From Shinella sp. CPCC 101442 (GTDB lineage Bacteria > Pseudomonadota > Alphaproteobacteria > Rhizobiales > Rhizobiaceae), in assembly GCF_024704725.1 (NCBI RefSeq), contig NZ_JALIQS010000005.1, positions 1 through 64,000 of the forward strand: a stretch of DNA of 64,000 nucleotides, written 5' to 3'. Both the position numbers and the translations under genes were made by a program. Positions 1 through 8,529 of this stretch are shown one piece after another; the first letter of the stretch is position 1; every line of letters begins with the position of its first letter. Below the pieces are notes generated by a model. The model did no database searches, was not told the origin of the DNA, and worked only from the letters and a program-made list of their open reading frames with translations.

Positions 1-52
1 CGGCGATGCCAAGAAAATGACGGACGATATCGTCAAGGCCATGAACCACTGA
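1..52 (+). CDS. 3' end of an unidentified protein (partial)
   Basis: An open frame entering from the left edge ends at the TGA at 50-52 and gives the tail GDAKKMTDDIVKAMNH. It is too short to name. A strong hairpin terminator lies 65 bases downstream, as expected for a real gene end. The frame is inferred from composition and the terminator only. Confidence 0.45.
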   Translation, partial: GDAKKMTDDIVKAMNH

Positions 53-117
53 AGCATTTCCGGTGAACCAGAGTTCATCGAAAACGCTTCAAAAGGTTCC
101 GGCGTGTTCCGGAAATG

Positions 118-148
118 AAAAAGCCCGCGATCATCTCGCGGGCTTTTT
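118..148. terminator. Bidirectional Rho-independent terminator
   Basis: A perfect 13-bp stem (AAAAAGCCCGCGA / TCGCGGGCTTTTT) with a 5-base loop. A and T runs on both sides let it serve the partial gene from the left and the TPR gene converging from the right. Confidence 0.85.
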
Positions 149-172
149 GTTTGGCGGGAGCTGCGTCGTATA

Positions 173-1057
173 TCAGGCCGGCTTGGCGCCGCCGCGCGTG
201 CGGGCGAGGCCGGCCTTGGCCGGGGCGTAGTTCGGGTCGAGGCGCAGCGCCTGCGAATAGGACTTCGACGCCTTGTTCATCTCGCCGCGGCGCTCATAGA
301 TCAGCGCCTGGTTCGCCCAGGATTCGGAAAGCTTGCCGTCTAGATTGATGGCGGTGTTGAAATCCTGGAATGCGTTGTCGTCGTCGCCCTTGGCGGCGTA
401 GGAAATGCCGCGGCCGTTATAGGGTTCGGCGGAGTTCGGCGAGAGCGAGATCGCTCTCGAGAAGTCTTCGATCGCCTTGTCATGCTGGCGGCGTGCCTGG
501 TAGATCAGGCCGCGATTGTGGTAGGCGCGCGGATCGGTCGTGTCGAGTTCGATCGCCTTGTTGAAGTCGCGGAAGGCTTCGTCGAGGCGCCCGGCCTGAC
601 GGTAGAGATTACCGCGGCCGATATAGGCGACGTCATAGCTCGGGTTGAGCTGCAGCGCCGTGTTGTAGTCGGCCGCCGCCTGCGTCTGGTCGCCCATGCT
701 GCGCTCGACGAGCGCGCGATTGGCATAGGCCTGGTAGAAACGCGGCTTGAGTTCGATGGCGCGGTTGAAGTCTTCCAGTGCCCGGCGGTGTTCGCCGGCG
801 CGACCGTAGGCCGAACCACGCACGTTGTAGGCTTCCGGATCCTGCGGATTGGCGGAGATGACGGCGGAGAGCGAGGAGATGTTCTCCTGCGAGCCCTGCG
901 CGCGTTCGACCTTCAGCACATCCGTCGAGGTCGTCGACTGGCAGCCTGCCAGAAGGAGCGCAAGCGACGTGGCGGCCACGGCGGCCATCAGGGGGCGGCG
1001 CAGACGGGCGGCCGAGGAGGGGAGACGATCGATCGGGAACCCGGTAGATGCAGCCAT
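173..1057 (-). CDS. TPR-repeat lipoprotein
   Basis: From the chosen ATG the protein is about 294 residues. A positively charged start (RLRR) leads into a hydrophobic stretch and a lipobox LLLAGC with Cys at about residue 39, so it should be a lipid-anchored periplasmic protein. The rest is a row of tetratricopeptide repeats (AYNVRGSAYGRAGEHRRALEDF and similar, six or so units), which usually scaffold protein-protein contacts; it resembles NlpI-like TPR lipoproteins. The frame also opens with a GTG 36 bases upstream, but its GAGG sits only about 3 bases away, so the ATG with GAGGA about 13 bases upstream is preferred. No partner is evident nearby. Confidence 0.8.
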   Translation of the reverse strand: MAASTGFPIDRLPSSAARLRRPLMAAVAATSLALLLAGCQSTTSTDVLKVERAQGSQENISSLSAVISANPQDPEAYNVRGSAYGRAGEHRRALEDFNRAIELKPRFYQAYANRALVERSMGDQTQAAADYNTALQLNPSYDVAYIGRGNLYRQAGRLDEAFRDFNKAIELDTTDPRAYHNRGLIYQARRQHDKAIEDFSRAISLSPNSAEPYNGRGISYAAKGDDDNAFQDFNTAINLDGKLSESWANQALIYERRGEMNKASKSYSQALRLDPNYAPAKAGLARTRGGAKPA

Positions 1058-1214
1058 GTCCAAGTGCAAATCCTCAAAATGGGCGTCTTCCACGCCTCAT
1101 GCGTGAAGACATACGCTACTGCCTTGAGAGCAATTCCGGCAAGGGTGCGTAGCGATATCGCCCGGAATAGCACGGAAAAGTCTTTCACTTCCGTGAAAAT
1201 CTTCCGGTCACATC

Positions 1215-1247
1215 AAAAAAGGCGGCGGCGAAATGTTCGCCCCCGCC
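1215..1247 (-). terminator. rpsU terminator
   Basis: Reading leftward from rpsU, a 12-bp GC-rich stem with one mismatch (1221-1232 with 1236-1247, 3-base loop) is followed by six T residues. Confidence 0.8.
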
Positions 1248-1283
1248 CGGTCTTGCATCCGAAAGCGTCGAAAAGACGACCGA

Positions 1284-1511
1284 TTAACGGGCGCCTGGAC
1301 GAGCGCTGACGAGGCCTTCGCGCTGGGCGCGCTTGCGGGCCAGCTTGCGGACGCGACGAACGGCTTCAGCCTTTTCACGCGCACGCTTCTCCGACGGCTT
1401 TTCGAAATAGTCGCGCATCTTCATTTCACGGAAAATGCCTTCGCGCTGCATCTTCTTCTTGAGAGCGCGGAGAGCCTGATCGACGTTGTTGTCGCGGACA
1501 AGTACCTGCAC
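1284..1511 (-). CDS. rpsU: 30S ribosomal protein S21
   Basis: A 75-residue basic protein beginning [20 protein letters not shown], with the S21 signature of an N-terminal acidic-basic helix ([18 protein letters not shown]) and a lysine/arginine-rich tail ([15 protein letters not shown]). It is a small-subunit protein that helps 30S recognise the Shine-Dalgarno region during initiation. Length is typical for alphaproteobacterial S21. It stands alone with its own terminator. The C-terminal extension after KRAQREG is usual in Rhizobiales. Confidence 0.95.
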   Translation of the reverse strand: MQVLVRDNNVDQALRALKKKMQREGIFREMKMRDYFEKPSEKRAREKAEAVRRVRKLARKRAQREGLVSARPGAR

Positions 1512-1926
1512 GAGAATCCCGTTCCTTTGGTTGTTGTATGCCCCGCGAGCACAGGTCGCCAGGCAAATTGATTGCGTTCGCGCAGCCCGGAGGCCGGCAA
1601 TTGGGGCGTCGCTTAGCAGATGCCGCCGGGCGAGTCCAGTCTGAAGCGTGCGCCTGCTAAGGATATTTGCGCGGCAGACCGGAAATCCGGGTGGATAAGG
1701 CGGGTGAAGGTGCCTCGTCGAGGCTATCGGGTGGCCGACTTTTCAAAGGGGGCGGTCTCCGGGCGCGCTTTTCGGGCCAAACCAGACAAGCGATGCCAGT
1801 CATGTCGCATGTGGTACAAGGTGCGCCTGAATGCGTCGCAAAGGATACGGCGTCCGGCATCAGGATTTGCTTTCTATCGGGGCAGGAAACAGCCGGCTGC
1901 GGTCGGCGAGCGTTTGAGGATACGGG
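1512..1926. other. Intergenic region, divergent promoters of rpsU and sox operon
   Basis: About 415 bases separate the divergent rpsU and soxB starts. Overlapping short ORFs here have no recognisable product or good ribosome-binding site. The region presumably holds both promoters; no operator could be assigned with confidence. Confidence 0.5.
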
Positions 1927-3180
1927 ATGCGCAAATATTCGGTTTTCGCCGTGGCCCGCGAGGCAATGCGTGGCCATAAGGGATGGGAGGCGCAATGGAC
2001 CTCTCCCGAGCCGCGCAAGGAATACGACGTGATCATCGTCGGCGGTGGCGGCCATGGTCTGGGCGCGGCCTATTACCTCGCCAAGGAGCACGGCATTACC
2101 AACATCGCCGTGATCGAGAAGGGCTGGCTCGGCGGCGGCAATACCGGCCGCAACACGACCATCATCCGCTCGAACTATCTCTATGACGAGAGCATGGATA
2201 TCTACGAGCATTCCCTGAAGCTCTGGGAAGGCCTGAGCCAGGATCTCAACTACAACGTCATGTATTCGCCGCGCGGCGTGATGATGCTGTCGCACAATGT
2301 GCACGACAAGCAGTCCTTCCAGCGCCATGTCCATGCCAACCGTCTCTACGGTATCGACAACGAATGGCTGACGCCGCAGCAGGCGAAGGACTTCGTGCCG
2401 GTTCTCGATATCTCGGCCTCCGCCCGATACCCCATCAATGGCGCAGCCCTGCAGCGTCGCGGCGGCACCGCCCGCCATGACGCCGTCGCCTGGGGCTATG
2501 CCCGCGCGGCGTCCGATCGCGGCGTGCATGTCATCCAGAACTGCGAAGTGAAGGGTATTCGCCGTGGTCCCGATGGTGCGGTGACCGGCGTCGAGACGTC
2601 GAAGGGTTTCATCGGCGCCAAGAAGGTCGCCGTGTCGGCCTCGGGCCATAACTCGGTCATCCTCTCCATGGCCGATGTGAAGCTGCCGCTGCACTCCGTT
2701 CCGCTCCAGGCGCTCGTTTCCGAGCCGATGAAGCCGATCTTCCCCTGCGTGGTCATGTCCAATTCGGTGCATGCCTATATCTCGCAGTCGGACAAGGGCG
2801 AGTTGGTCATCGGGGCGGGCACGGACCAGTACAATTCCTATTCCCAGACCGGCGGCCTGCAGATCATCACGCACACGCTGGATGCCATCTGCGAACTCTT
2901 CCCGATGTTCCGCCGCGTCAAGATGATGCGCCAGTGGGGCGGCATCACCGACAACACGCCGGACCGTTCGGCGATCCAGGGCGTCACGCCGGTGAAAAAC
3001 CTGTTCGTCAACTGCGGCTGGGGCACCGGCGGCTTCAAGGCGACGCCGGGTTCGGCACATCTCTTCGCGCATCTCATCGCCAAGGGCGAACCGCACAGGC
3101 TGGCGGCTGGGCTGACGCTCGACCGCTTCCGCACTGGACGCCTGATCGACGAGGCAGCCGCGGCGGCCGTGGCACACTGA
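1927..3180 (+). CDS. soxB: Sarcosine oxidase, beta subunit
   Basis: A 417-residue flavoprotein of the D-amino-acid-oxidase fold. The Rossmann motif VIIVGGGGHGLGAAYYLA lies at residues 35-52 and the ATG-like C-terminal motif GWGTGGFKATPGSAH near 365. In the heterotetrameric enzyme this subunit binds FAD/FMN and holds the sarcosine oxidation site, making glycine, formaldehyde equivalents (5,10-methylene-THF) and peroxide. The start has TGAGGA 7 bases upstream. It is the first gene of an operon continuing with an unknown ORF, soxD, soxA and soxG. The next start overlaps its stop (TGATG), implying translational coupling. Confidence 0.96.
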   Translation: MRKYSVFAVAREAMRGHKGWEAQWTSPEPRKEYDVIIVGGGGHGLGAAYYLAKEHGITNIAVIEKGWLGGGNTGRNTTIIRSNYLYDESMDIYEHSLKLWEGLSQDLNYNVMYSPRGVMMLSHNVHDKQSFQRHVHANRLYGIDNEWLTPQQAKDFVPVLDISASARYPINGAALQRRGGTARHDAVAWGYARAASDRGVHVIQNCEVKGIRRGPDGAVTGVETSKGFIGAKKVAVSASGHNSVILSMADVKLPLHSVPLQALVSEPMKPIFPCVVMSNSVHAYISQSDKGELVIGAGTDQYNSYSQTGGLQIITHTLDAICELFPMFRRVKMMRQWGGITDNTPDRSAIQGVTPVKNLFVNCGWGTGGFKATPGSAHLFAHLIAKGEPHRLAAGLTLDRFRTGRLIDEAAAAAVAH

Positions 3181-3575
3181 TGAATGGCGCGCTCGTCGCC
3201 GGATTGCTGATGACGGCCGGTGTGATGCCGGTGGGTTCGATCATTCCCGAACCAGATGATTTCCGTTTTCAGACGATCCACAAGGCGGCGGGCGAGCGGA
3301 ACTGGCCCTTCATCGCTGAGAGCGGGATGCTGGGATGCGCAAAAATGCTCGGCGAACGGGTGGTCTATTTCATTCCCGACGAGGACGTGGAGCGCGCCTA
3401 TCACATCGATATCAACCTCTTTGCGATGAGCATGGCCAATATCGGAATAACCGACGTGCTGGCCCCCTACGACGACACTGCGCAACTGCTTCATCGGATT
3501 GCGCCCTTCGTCACCATGGGACAGCGACTTTGCGATCAGGAACCGGGCACGCTCGTGACGGAACCAGAGCTTTAA
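3180..3575 (+). CDS. Unknown 131-residue protein inside the sarcosine oxidase operon
   Basis: The start ATG overlaps the soxB stop by one base and the ORF ends 14 bases before soxD, so it is part of the operon. The protein opens with a hydrophobic segment (residues 3-20, no basic residues before it), then a mixed region with RVVYFIPDEDVERAYHIDIN and a second weak hydrophobic stretch. I do not recognise a family. The usual order is soxB-soxD-soxA-soxG with nothing between B and D. Tight coupling and ordinary codon use argue that it is translated. It could assist assembly, or be a membrane-associated accessory protein; neither is shown. Confidence 0.7.
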   Translation: MNGALVAGLLMTAGVMPVGSIIPEPDDFRFQTIHKAAGERNWPFIAESGMLGCAKMLGERVVYFIPDEDVERAYHIDINLFAMSMANIGITDVLAPYDDTAQLLHRIAPFVTMGQRLCDQEPGTLVTEPEL

Positions 3576-3589
3576 ACAGGTAGGATAAA

Positions 3590-3922
3590 ATGCTGCTGAT
3601 CTACTGCCCCTACTGCGAGGAAGAGCGCTCGGAGCTCGAGTTCCGCCATGGCGGCGACGCGCACATCGCCCGGCCGACCAACATGGCCGATATCACCGAC
3701 GAGGAGTTCCAGGAGTTCTTCTTCCTGCGCGACAATCCGAAGGGCCTGATCTTCGAACGCTGGCGCCACATCCATGGCTGCGGCCGCTTCTTCAATGCGG
3801 CGCGCGATACGGTGAGCGACAAGTTCTACATGAGCTACAAGGCCGGTCAGCCGAAGCCCGATGTTCCGGGTGTGACATCCGCTGCGGCAACCAACGAAAA
3901 CACGGGAGGAAACGCGAAATGA
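3590..3922 (+). CDS. soxD: Sarcosine oxidase, delta subunit
   Basis: A 110-residue protein matching the small zinc subunit of tetrameric sarcosine oxidase. CPYC at residues 6-9 and HIHGCGRFF near 60-68 supply the Cys/His zinc ligands, and ERSELEFRHGGDAHIARP is the family signature. The tail beyond residue 95 is Asn/Thr-rich and poorly conserved in general. An A/G-rich site (ACAGGTAGGATAAA) precedes the start, and the stop overlaps soxA (ATGA), indicating coupled translation of D and A. Confidence 0.95.
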   Translation: MLLIYCPYCEEERSELEFRHGGDAHIARPTNMADITDEEFQEFFFLRDNPKGLIFERWRHIHGCGRFFNAARDTVSDKFYMSYKAGQPKPDVPGVTSAAATNENTGGNAK

Positions 3923-6912
3923 GCGGCGCCAATCGCATTGCCGGTCAGGGCCGCCTGACGCCCGCCAAGACGGCGCGTTTCACTTTCGACGGAAAGGCCA
4001 TCGACGCGCTCGAGGGCGATACCGTCGCCTCCGCGTTGCTTGCCAATGGCGTGCATCTCGTCGGCCGTTCGTTCAAGTATCACCGCCCGCGTGGTATTCT
4101 TTCGGCCGGCCCGGAAGAGCCGAACGCATTGATCGACGTCTCCCGCGATGCCGCCCGCCGCCAGCCGAACGTGCGTGCGCCGGTGCAGGAAGTCTTCGAC
4201 GGCATGAAAGTGGCGTCGCAGAACCGGTGGCCGTCGCTTGCCTTCGACATCGGCGGTGTCAACAATCTGATGTCGCCGTTCTTCGCCGCCGGCTTCTATT
4301 ACAAGACCTTCATGTGGCCGAAGGCCGCGTGGGAGAAGGTCTATGAGCCCTTCATCCGCAAGGCCGCCGGCCTCGGCGTCGCGCCGACGGAAGAGGATCC
4401 GGATCATTATGCCAACCGTTATGCCTATTGCGACGTGCTGGTCGCCGGTGCCGGTGTTGCCGGTCTTTCGGCGGCACTTGCCGCTGCTGAAGCCGGTGCC
4501 CGCGTCATCCTGGTCGACGAGCAGCCGGAAGTCGGCGGTGCGCTGCACTACGACCTGTCGGTCAAGATCGACGGCCAGAACGGCTACGATTGGGCGCAGG
4601 CGACGGCTGCAAAGCTGAAGGCGATGGAGAACGTCACCGTTCTCACCCGCACGACGGCCTTCGGCTACTACAACCACAATTTCGTCGGCCTCGTCGAACG
4701 CGTCACCGATCATCTCGCCAAGCCGGACAAGAAGCTGCCGCGCGAGCGTCTGTGGCAGGTCCGCGCCAAGCGCGTCGTGCTTGCGACCGGCTCGATCGAG
4801 CGTCACATGGTGTTCGCCAACAACGACCGTCCGGGCATCATGCTCGCCTCGGCCGCGCGCACCTATCTCAACCATTTCGGCGTTGCCGTCGGCCGCAAGG
4901 TCGGCGTCTATACGGCAAGCGATTCTGCCTATGAAGCGGCCTTCGACCTGAAGCGTGCCGGCGTCACCATCGCCGCTATCGTCGATAACCGGGAGAAGCC
5001 CGGCGACGCCGTGCTGACCGAAGCCCGTAAGCTTGGCATCGAGGTTCTGACCGGCCATTCCGTCATCGACACCAAGGGTAAGCTGCGCGTTTCCGCCATC
5101 TCGGTCGCCCGCAATGGCGGCGGCTCGGCGCGGTCGATCGCCGTCGATGCGCTGCTGATGTCTGCGGGCTGGACGCCCTCCGTCCATCTGTTCTCGCAGT
5201 CGCGTGGCAAGGTGGCCTATGATGCTGCCTCCGGCCGCTTCCTGCCGGGCACCTACGCGCAGGATTGCCTCTCTGTCGGTTCGTGCAACGGTACGGACGG
5301 TCTGCAGGCGACCATCGAGGAATCGCTGGCGGCCGGGGAACTGATGGCCCGCGCCACCGGCAACGAGGGCGGTGGCAAGGTTGAGCTTCGCGGCGAAAAC
5401 GCCTTCGAATGGACCGGCGGCATGGCAGGCGCTGGCGAAGGTGCCGGCGCCGATACGACCGTCAAGGCCTTCGTCGACTTCCAGAACGACGTCTGCGCCA
5501 AGGACATCCGCCTTGCCGTGCGCGAAGGCATGCACTCGATCGAGCACATCAAGCGCTTCACCACCAACGGCATGGCGACGGACCAGGGCAAGCTGTCCAA
5601 CATCCATGGCCTTGCCATCGCATCGGAAGTGCTGAACCGCGAGATCCCGAAGATCGGCCTCACGACGTTCCGTGCGCCCTATACGCCGGTGACCTTCGGT
5701 GCGCTGATCAGCCATTCGCGCGGCGAACTGTTCGACCCGGCCCGCAAGACGCCCATGCATGCTTGGGAGGAGGCGCATGGCGCTGTCTTCGAGGATGTCG
5801 GCAACTGGAAGCGCGCCTGGTACTATCCGCGCTCCGGCGAGACCATGCACGATGCGGTCAACCGCGAGTGCCGTACCGTGCGTAACGCCGCCGGCCTGTT
5901 CGACGCCTCGACGCTCGGCAAGATCGAGGTCGTCGGCCCTGACGCCGCCGAGTTCCTGAACCTGATGTACACCAATGCCTGGGACACGCTGAAGCCTGGC
6001 CGCTGCCGCTACGGCATCATGCTGCGCGAAGACGGCTTCGTCTATGATGACGGTGTCGTCGGGCGTCTTGCGGAAGACCGCTTCCATGTCACCACCACGA
6101 CGGGCGGTGCGCCGCGCGTCATGAACCACATGGAAGACTATCTCCAGACCGAATTCCCGCATCTCAAGGTCTGGCTGACCTCGACCACCGAACAGTGGGC
6201 GGTCATCGCCGTGCAGGGCCCGAAGGCGCGTGAAATCCTCGAGCCGCTCGTCGAAGGCATCGATATGTCGAACGACGCTTTCCCGCATATGAGCGTGCGC
6301 GAAGGCAAGTTCTGCGGCGTGCCGACAAGGCTCTTCCGCATGTCGTTCACCGGTGAGGCGGGCTATGAAGTCAACGTGCCCGCCGATTATGGTCAGGCCG
6401 TCTGGGAAGCCATCTGGGCCCGCGCCGAACCGCTCGGCGCCTGCGCCTACGGCACCGAGACCATGCACGTGCTGCGCGCCGAGAAGGGCTACATCATCGT
6501 CGGTCAGGATACGGACGGCACGGTGACCCCGCACGATGCCAGCCTGAGCTGGGCCGTCTCCAAGAAGAAGACGGACTTCGTCGGCATTCGCGGCCTGAAG
6601 CGGCCCGACCTCGTCAAGGAAGGCCGCAAGCAGCTCGTCGGCCTGTTGACGAAGGACCCGAACGTGGTTCTGGAGGAGGGCGCGCAGATCGTCGCCGATC
6701 CGAACGAACCGAAGCCCATGAAGATGCTCGGCCACGTGACCTCGTCTTACTGGTCGGAAAACTGCGGTCGCTCGATTGCCATGGCGCTCGTCGCCGGCGG
6801 CCAGGCCCGTTTGGGCCAGACGCTCTACGTGCCGATGCCGGACCGCACCATCGCAGTCGAGGTCAGCGACATGGTCTTTGTCGACAAGGAAGGAGGACGC
6901 CTCAATGGCTGA
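3919..6912 (+). CDS. soxA: Sarcosine oxidase, alpha subunit
   Basis: A 997-residue multidomain subunit. Residues about 15-105 form a ferredoxin-like domain (FDGKAIDALEGDTVASALLANG). A nucleotide-binding motif VLVAGAGVAGLSAALAAAEAGA begins near 172, followed by an NAD-binding oxidoreductase region. From about 620 to the end lies a GcvT-like aminomethyltransferase domain (RNAAGLFDASTLGKIEVVGPDA; FTGEAGYEVNVP) that transfers the one-carbon unit to tetrahydrofolate. It starts 4 bases inside soxD and ends 8 bases inside soxG. Length and domain order match the family. Confidence 0.96.
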   Translation: MSGANRIAGQGRLTPAKTARFTFDGKAIDALEGDTVASALLANGVHLVGRSFKYHRPRGILSAGPEEPNALIDVSRDAARRQPNVRAPVQEVFDGMKVASQNRWPSLAFDIGGVNNLMSPFFAAGFYYKTFMWPKAAWEKVYEPFIRKAAGLGVAPTEEDPDHYANRYAYCDVLVAGAGVAGLSAALAAAEAGARVILVDEQPEVGGALHYDLSVKIDGQNGYDWAQATAAKLKAMENVTVLTRTTAFGYYNHNFVGLVERVTDHLAKPDKKLPRERLWQVRAKRVVLATGSIERHMVFANNDRPGIMLASAARTYLNHFGVAVGRKVGVYTASDSAYEAAFDLKRAGVTIAAIVDNREKPGDAVLTEARKLGIEVLTGHSVIDTKGKLRVSAISVARNGGGSARSIAVDALLMSAGWTPSVHLFSQSRGKVAYDAASGRFLPGTYAQDCLSVGSCNGTDGLQATIEESLAAGELMARATGNEGGGKVELRGENAFEWTGGMAGAGEGAGADTTVKAFVDFQNDVCAKDIRLAVREGMHSIEHIKRFTTNGMATDQGKLSNIHGLAIASEVLNREIPKIGLTTFRAPYTPVTFGALISHSRGELFDPARKTPMHAWEEAHGAVFEDVGNWKRAWYYPRSGETMHDAVNRECRTVRNAAGLFDASTLGKIEVVGPDAAEFLNLMYTNAWDTLKPGRCRYGIMLREDGFVYDDGVVGRLAEDRFHVTTTTGGAPRVMNHMEDYLQTEFPHLKVWLTSTTEQWAVIAVQGPKAREILEPLVEGIDMSNDAFPHMSVREGKFCGVPTRLFRMSFTGEAGYEVNVPADYGQAVWEAIWARAEPLGACAYGTETMHVLRAEKGYIIVGQDTDGTVTPHDASLSWAVSKKKTDFVGIRGLKRPDLVKEGRKQLVGLLTKDPNVVLEEGAQIVADPNEPKPMKMLGHVTSSYWSENCGRSIAMALVAGGQARLGQTLYVPMPDRTIAVEVSDMVFVDKEGGRLNG

Positions 6913-7453
6913 TCAAGCTCTTCGCAAGGCGCCGCTCGCCGGCCGTCACGGTGGTTCCGCAGGCGCACGCGTCACGCCCGCTGCCCCGGCAACCCGCCTG
7001 TCGCTGCGGGCCGGCACCGATGCCATCGGCACGCTGTCGCTGGCTTTCGGCCTTGAACTGCCGCAGCGGCCGAAAACCTCGGCCTCGATCAGCGGCCGCC
7101 ACGCGCTCTGGCTCGGTCCGGACGAATGGCTGCTGATCGACGAGAACGGTGCCGACCTTGCGGGTATCGCCGCCGGCATTTCGGCGCTGCATTCGGCGAC
7201 CGATGTGTCCCACCGCAACACGGCGATCCTCGTCTCCGGCCCCGATGCAGCCGCTGCCATCGCTGCCGCCTGCCCGCTCGATCTCGGCAAGACGATCTTT
7301 CCGGTGGGCGCGGCTGCGCGCACGGTGCTCGGCAAGATCGAGATCGTGTTGTTGCGCACGGGGGAAGAGGATTATCGCGTCGAATGCTGGCGCTCGTTCT
7401 CGCCTTACGCTTTCGGCATGCTCGTCGATGGCGCGGAAGACGCCGGCCTCTGA
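6905..7453 (+). CDS. soxG: Sarcosine oxidase, gamma subunit
   Basis: A 182-residue protein beginning MADQALRKAPLAGRHGG, overlapping the end of soxA; the AAGGAGGA site is inside soxA. It has the gamma-subunit features: a central ALWLGPDEWLL motif, a DVSHRNTAI segment and a C-terminal VECWRSFSPYAFGML, all resembling the folate-binding GcvT fold in reduced form. It completes the four-subunit enzyme. A longer open frame to 6776 exists only because of overlap with soxA and is not used. Confidence 0.94.
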   Translation: MADQALRKAPLAGRHGGSAGARVTPAAPATRLSLRAGTDAIGTLSLAFGLELPQRPKTSASISGRHALWLGPDEWLLIDENGADLAGIAAGISALHSATDVSHRNTAILVSGPDAAAAIAAACPLDLGKTIFPVGAAARTVLGKIEIVLLRTGEEDYRVECWRSFSPYAFGMLVDGAEDAGL

Positions 7454-7455
7454 TC

Positions 7456-7980
7456 TCAGAGGAAACGGTAGAAAAACAGGGCTGTCTCCCGCGAGCCGGG
7501 GGACAGCCCTTCGTATAGGTGCCGGTCGTAGCCGCCGAGGATGAAACCCTGGCGCAGATAGAAGCGGCAGGCCGCGACATTGTTCGTCTGCGTTTCGAGC
7601 CGGATGCCGGGCAGGGCCATCTCCCTCGCCCAATGGATAGCCTGCAGCATCAGCCGTTGTGCGGCTCCCGTGCCGCGCCATTCTGCATCCACCGCGATGT
7701 CGTCGATGACGGCGAACCGGTTCCAACCGACAGAGAGTGCGACATAGCCGACGGGTATTTCATCACCGAGGACGACGAACAGCGCCTTGTCCCCAGCCTG
7801 CATGACGCTTTCGAGCTCCTGGGGCTCGAAGCCGTAGTTTTTCGGGTAGGGCTCGACCGGCCGCGCATGGGCCAGCCAGTCGCCCTCATAGGGTGGCGCA
7901 GCTTCGCGGGTAACGAGGAAGGAAAAGTCGCAGGCGCCGAGGACCGCCAGGTCCCCGGAAAGGGCAGGGCGGACCTTCAC
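7456..7980 (-). CDS. GNAT acetyltransferase, streptothricin-acetyltransferase-like
   Basis: A 174-residue GNAT enzyme. The acetyl-CoA loop is at DDIAVDAEWRGTGAAQRLM (about residues 92-110), followed by LETQTNNVAACRFYLRQGF and a C-terminal ETALFFYRFL. This combination resembles Sat-type streptothricin N-acetyltransferases, which acetylate an antibiotic amine, though many relatives have unknown substrates. It starts with GTG overlapping the stop of the upstream MaoC gene (GTGA), so the two form a unit. The P-loop reads RGTGAA rather than the common RGxGxG, so substrate and activity are uncertain. Confidence 0.8.
   Translation of the reverse strand: MKVRPALSGDLAVLGACDFSFLVTREAAPPYEGDWLAHARPVEPYPKNYGFEPQELESVMQAGDKALFVVLGDEIPVGYVALSVGWNRFAVIDDIAVDAEWRGTGAAQRLMLQAIHWAREMALPGIRLETQTNNVAACRFYLRQGFILGGYDRHLYEGLSPGSRETALFFYRFL
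7479..7509 (+). terminator. Possible sox operon terminator inside the opposing gene
   Basis: A strong GC-rich hairpin (AGGGCTGTC.. / ..GACAGCCCT, about 13 bp with one mismatch) starts 26 bases after soxG ends. It lies within the end of the convergent acetyltransferase gene and has only a short T run (CCCTT) after it. Its role as sox terminator is inferred from position. Confidence 0.45.
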
Positions 7981-8465
7981 ACGTCCTCCGGCCGATCCTT
8001 CGGATCGAACTGGATGATGGTGATCCAGTCGGCCGTCAGGGCCGGCTTGTGCTCGTCCTCGATTTCGACGGACACGTCGTAGCGGATCGTCACCATGCCG
8101 GCGCCACGGAAGCGGGCTTCGGCGAGCAGGAAACGACCGCGCACGCGCGCACCGCTTTTCACCGGCGCCATGAACCGCACTTTTTCAAAACCGTAGTTGA
8201 TGCCCATCGTCTGCTCGATGATGCGCGGCACGCAGTCATAGTTCATGGCCGAAAGCAGGGAGAGCGTCAGGAAACCGTGCGCGATCGTGCCGCCGAAGGG
8301 GGTTTCGGCGGCGGCCCGCACCGGGTCGGTGTGGATGAACTGGTGATCTTCCGTCGCCACGGCAAAACGGTCGATCATCGTCTGGTCCATGGTGAACCAG
8401 CGCGAGAGGCCGATTTCCGTGCCGACGAGGGCGGGGATGTCCTTCAGGTGGATACTGTCTGGCAT
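7977..8465 (-). CDS. MaoC/NodN-family hot-dog dehydratase
   Basis: A 162-residue single hot-dog domain protein. The hydratase-2 motif is clear: DHQFIHTDPVRAAAETPFGGTIAHGFLTLSLL (about residues 40-71), with the catalytic Asp and His. Family members hydrate (R)-specific enoyl-CoA thioesters; rhizobial NodN belongs to the same family. It is the first gene of a two-gene unit with the acetyltransferase. No nod genes or nod-box are nearby, so a general acyl-CoA role is more likely. Confidence 0.88.
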   Translation of the reverse strand: MPDSIHLKDIPALVGTEIGLSRWFTMDQTMIDRFAVATEDHQFIHTDPVRAAAETPFGGTIAHGFLTLSLLSAMNYDCVPRIIEQTMGINYGFEKVRFMAPVKSGARVRGRFLLAEARFRGAGMVTIRYDVSVEIEDEHKPALTADWITIIQFDPKDRPEDV

Positions 8466-8529
8466 ATGGCTTTCCTGCCGCTCGATTCGGCGCCTCTTCT
8501 AAAGAGGCGGTTTGTCCGGGCAATGAAGT

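Noticed and set aside
3847..6735. 962-residue minus-strand open frame opposite soxA
   Set aside because: It is the antisense shadow of a well-conserved GC-rich gene; its composition is His/Arg/Asp-rich without any domain.
7977..8465. NodN and a nodulation locus
   Set aside because: The protein is in the same MaoC family as NodN, but no nod gene or nod box is near and the neighbour is an acetyltransferase.
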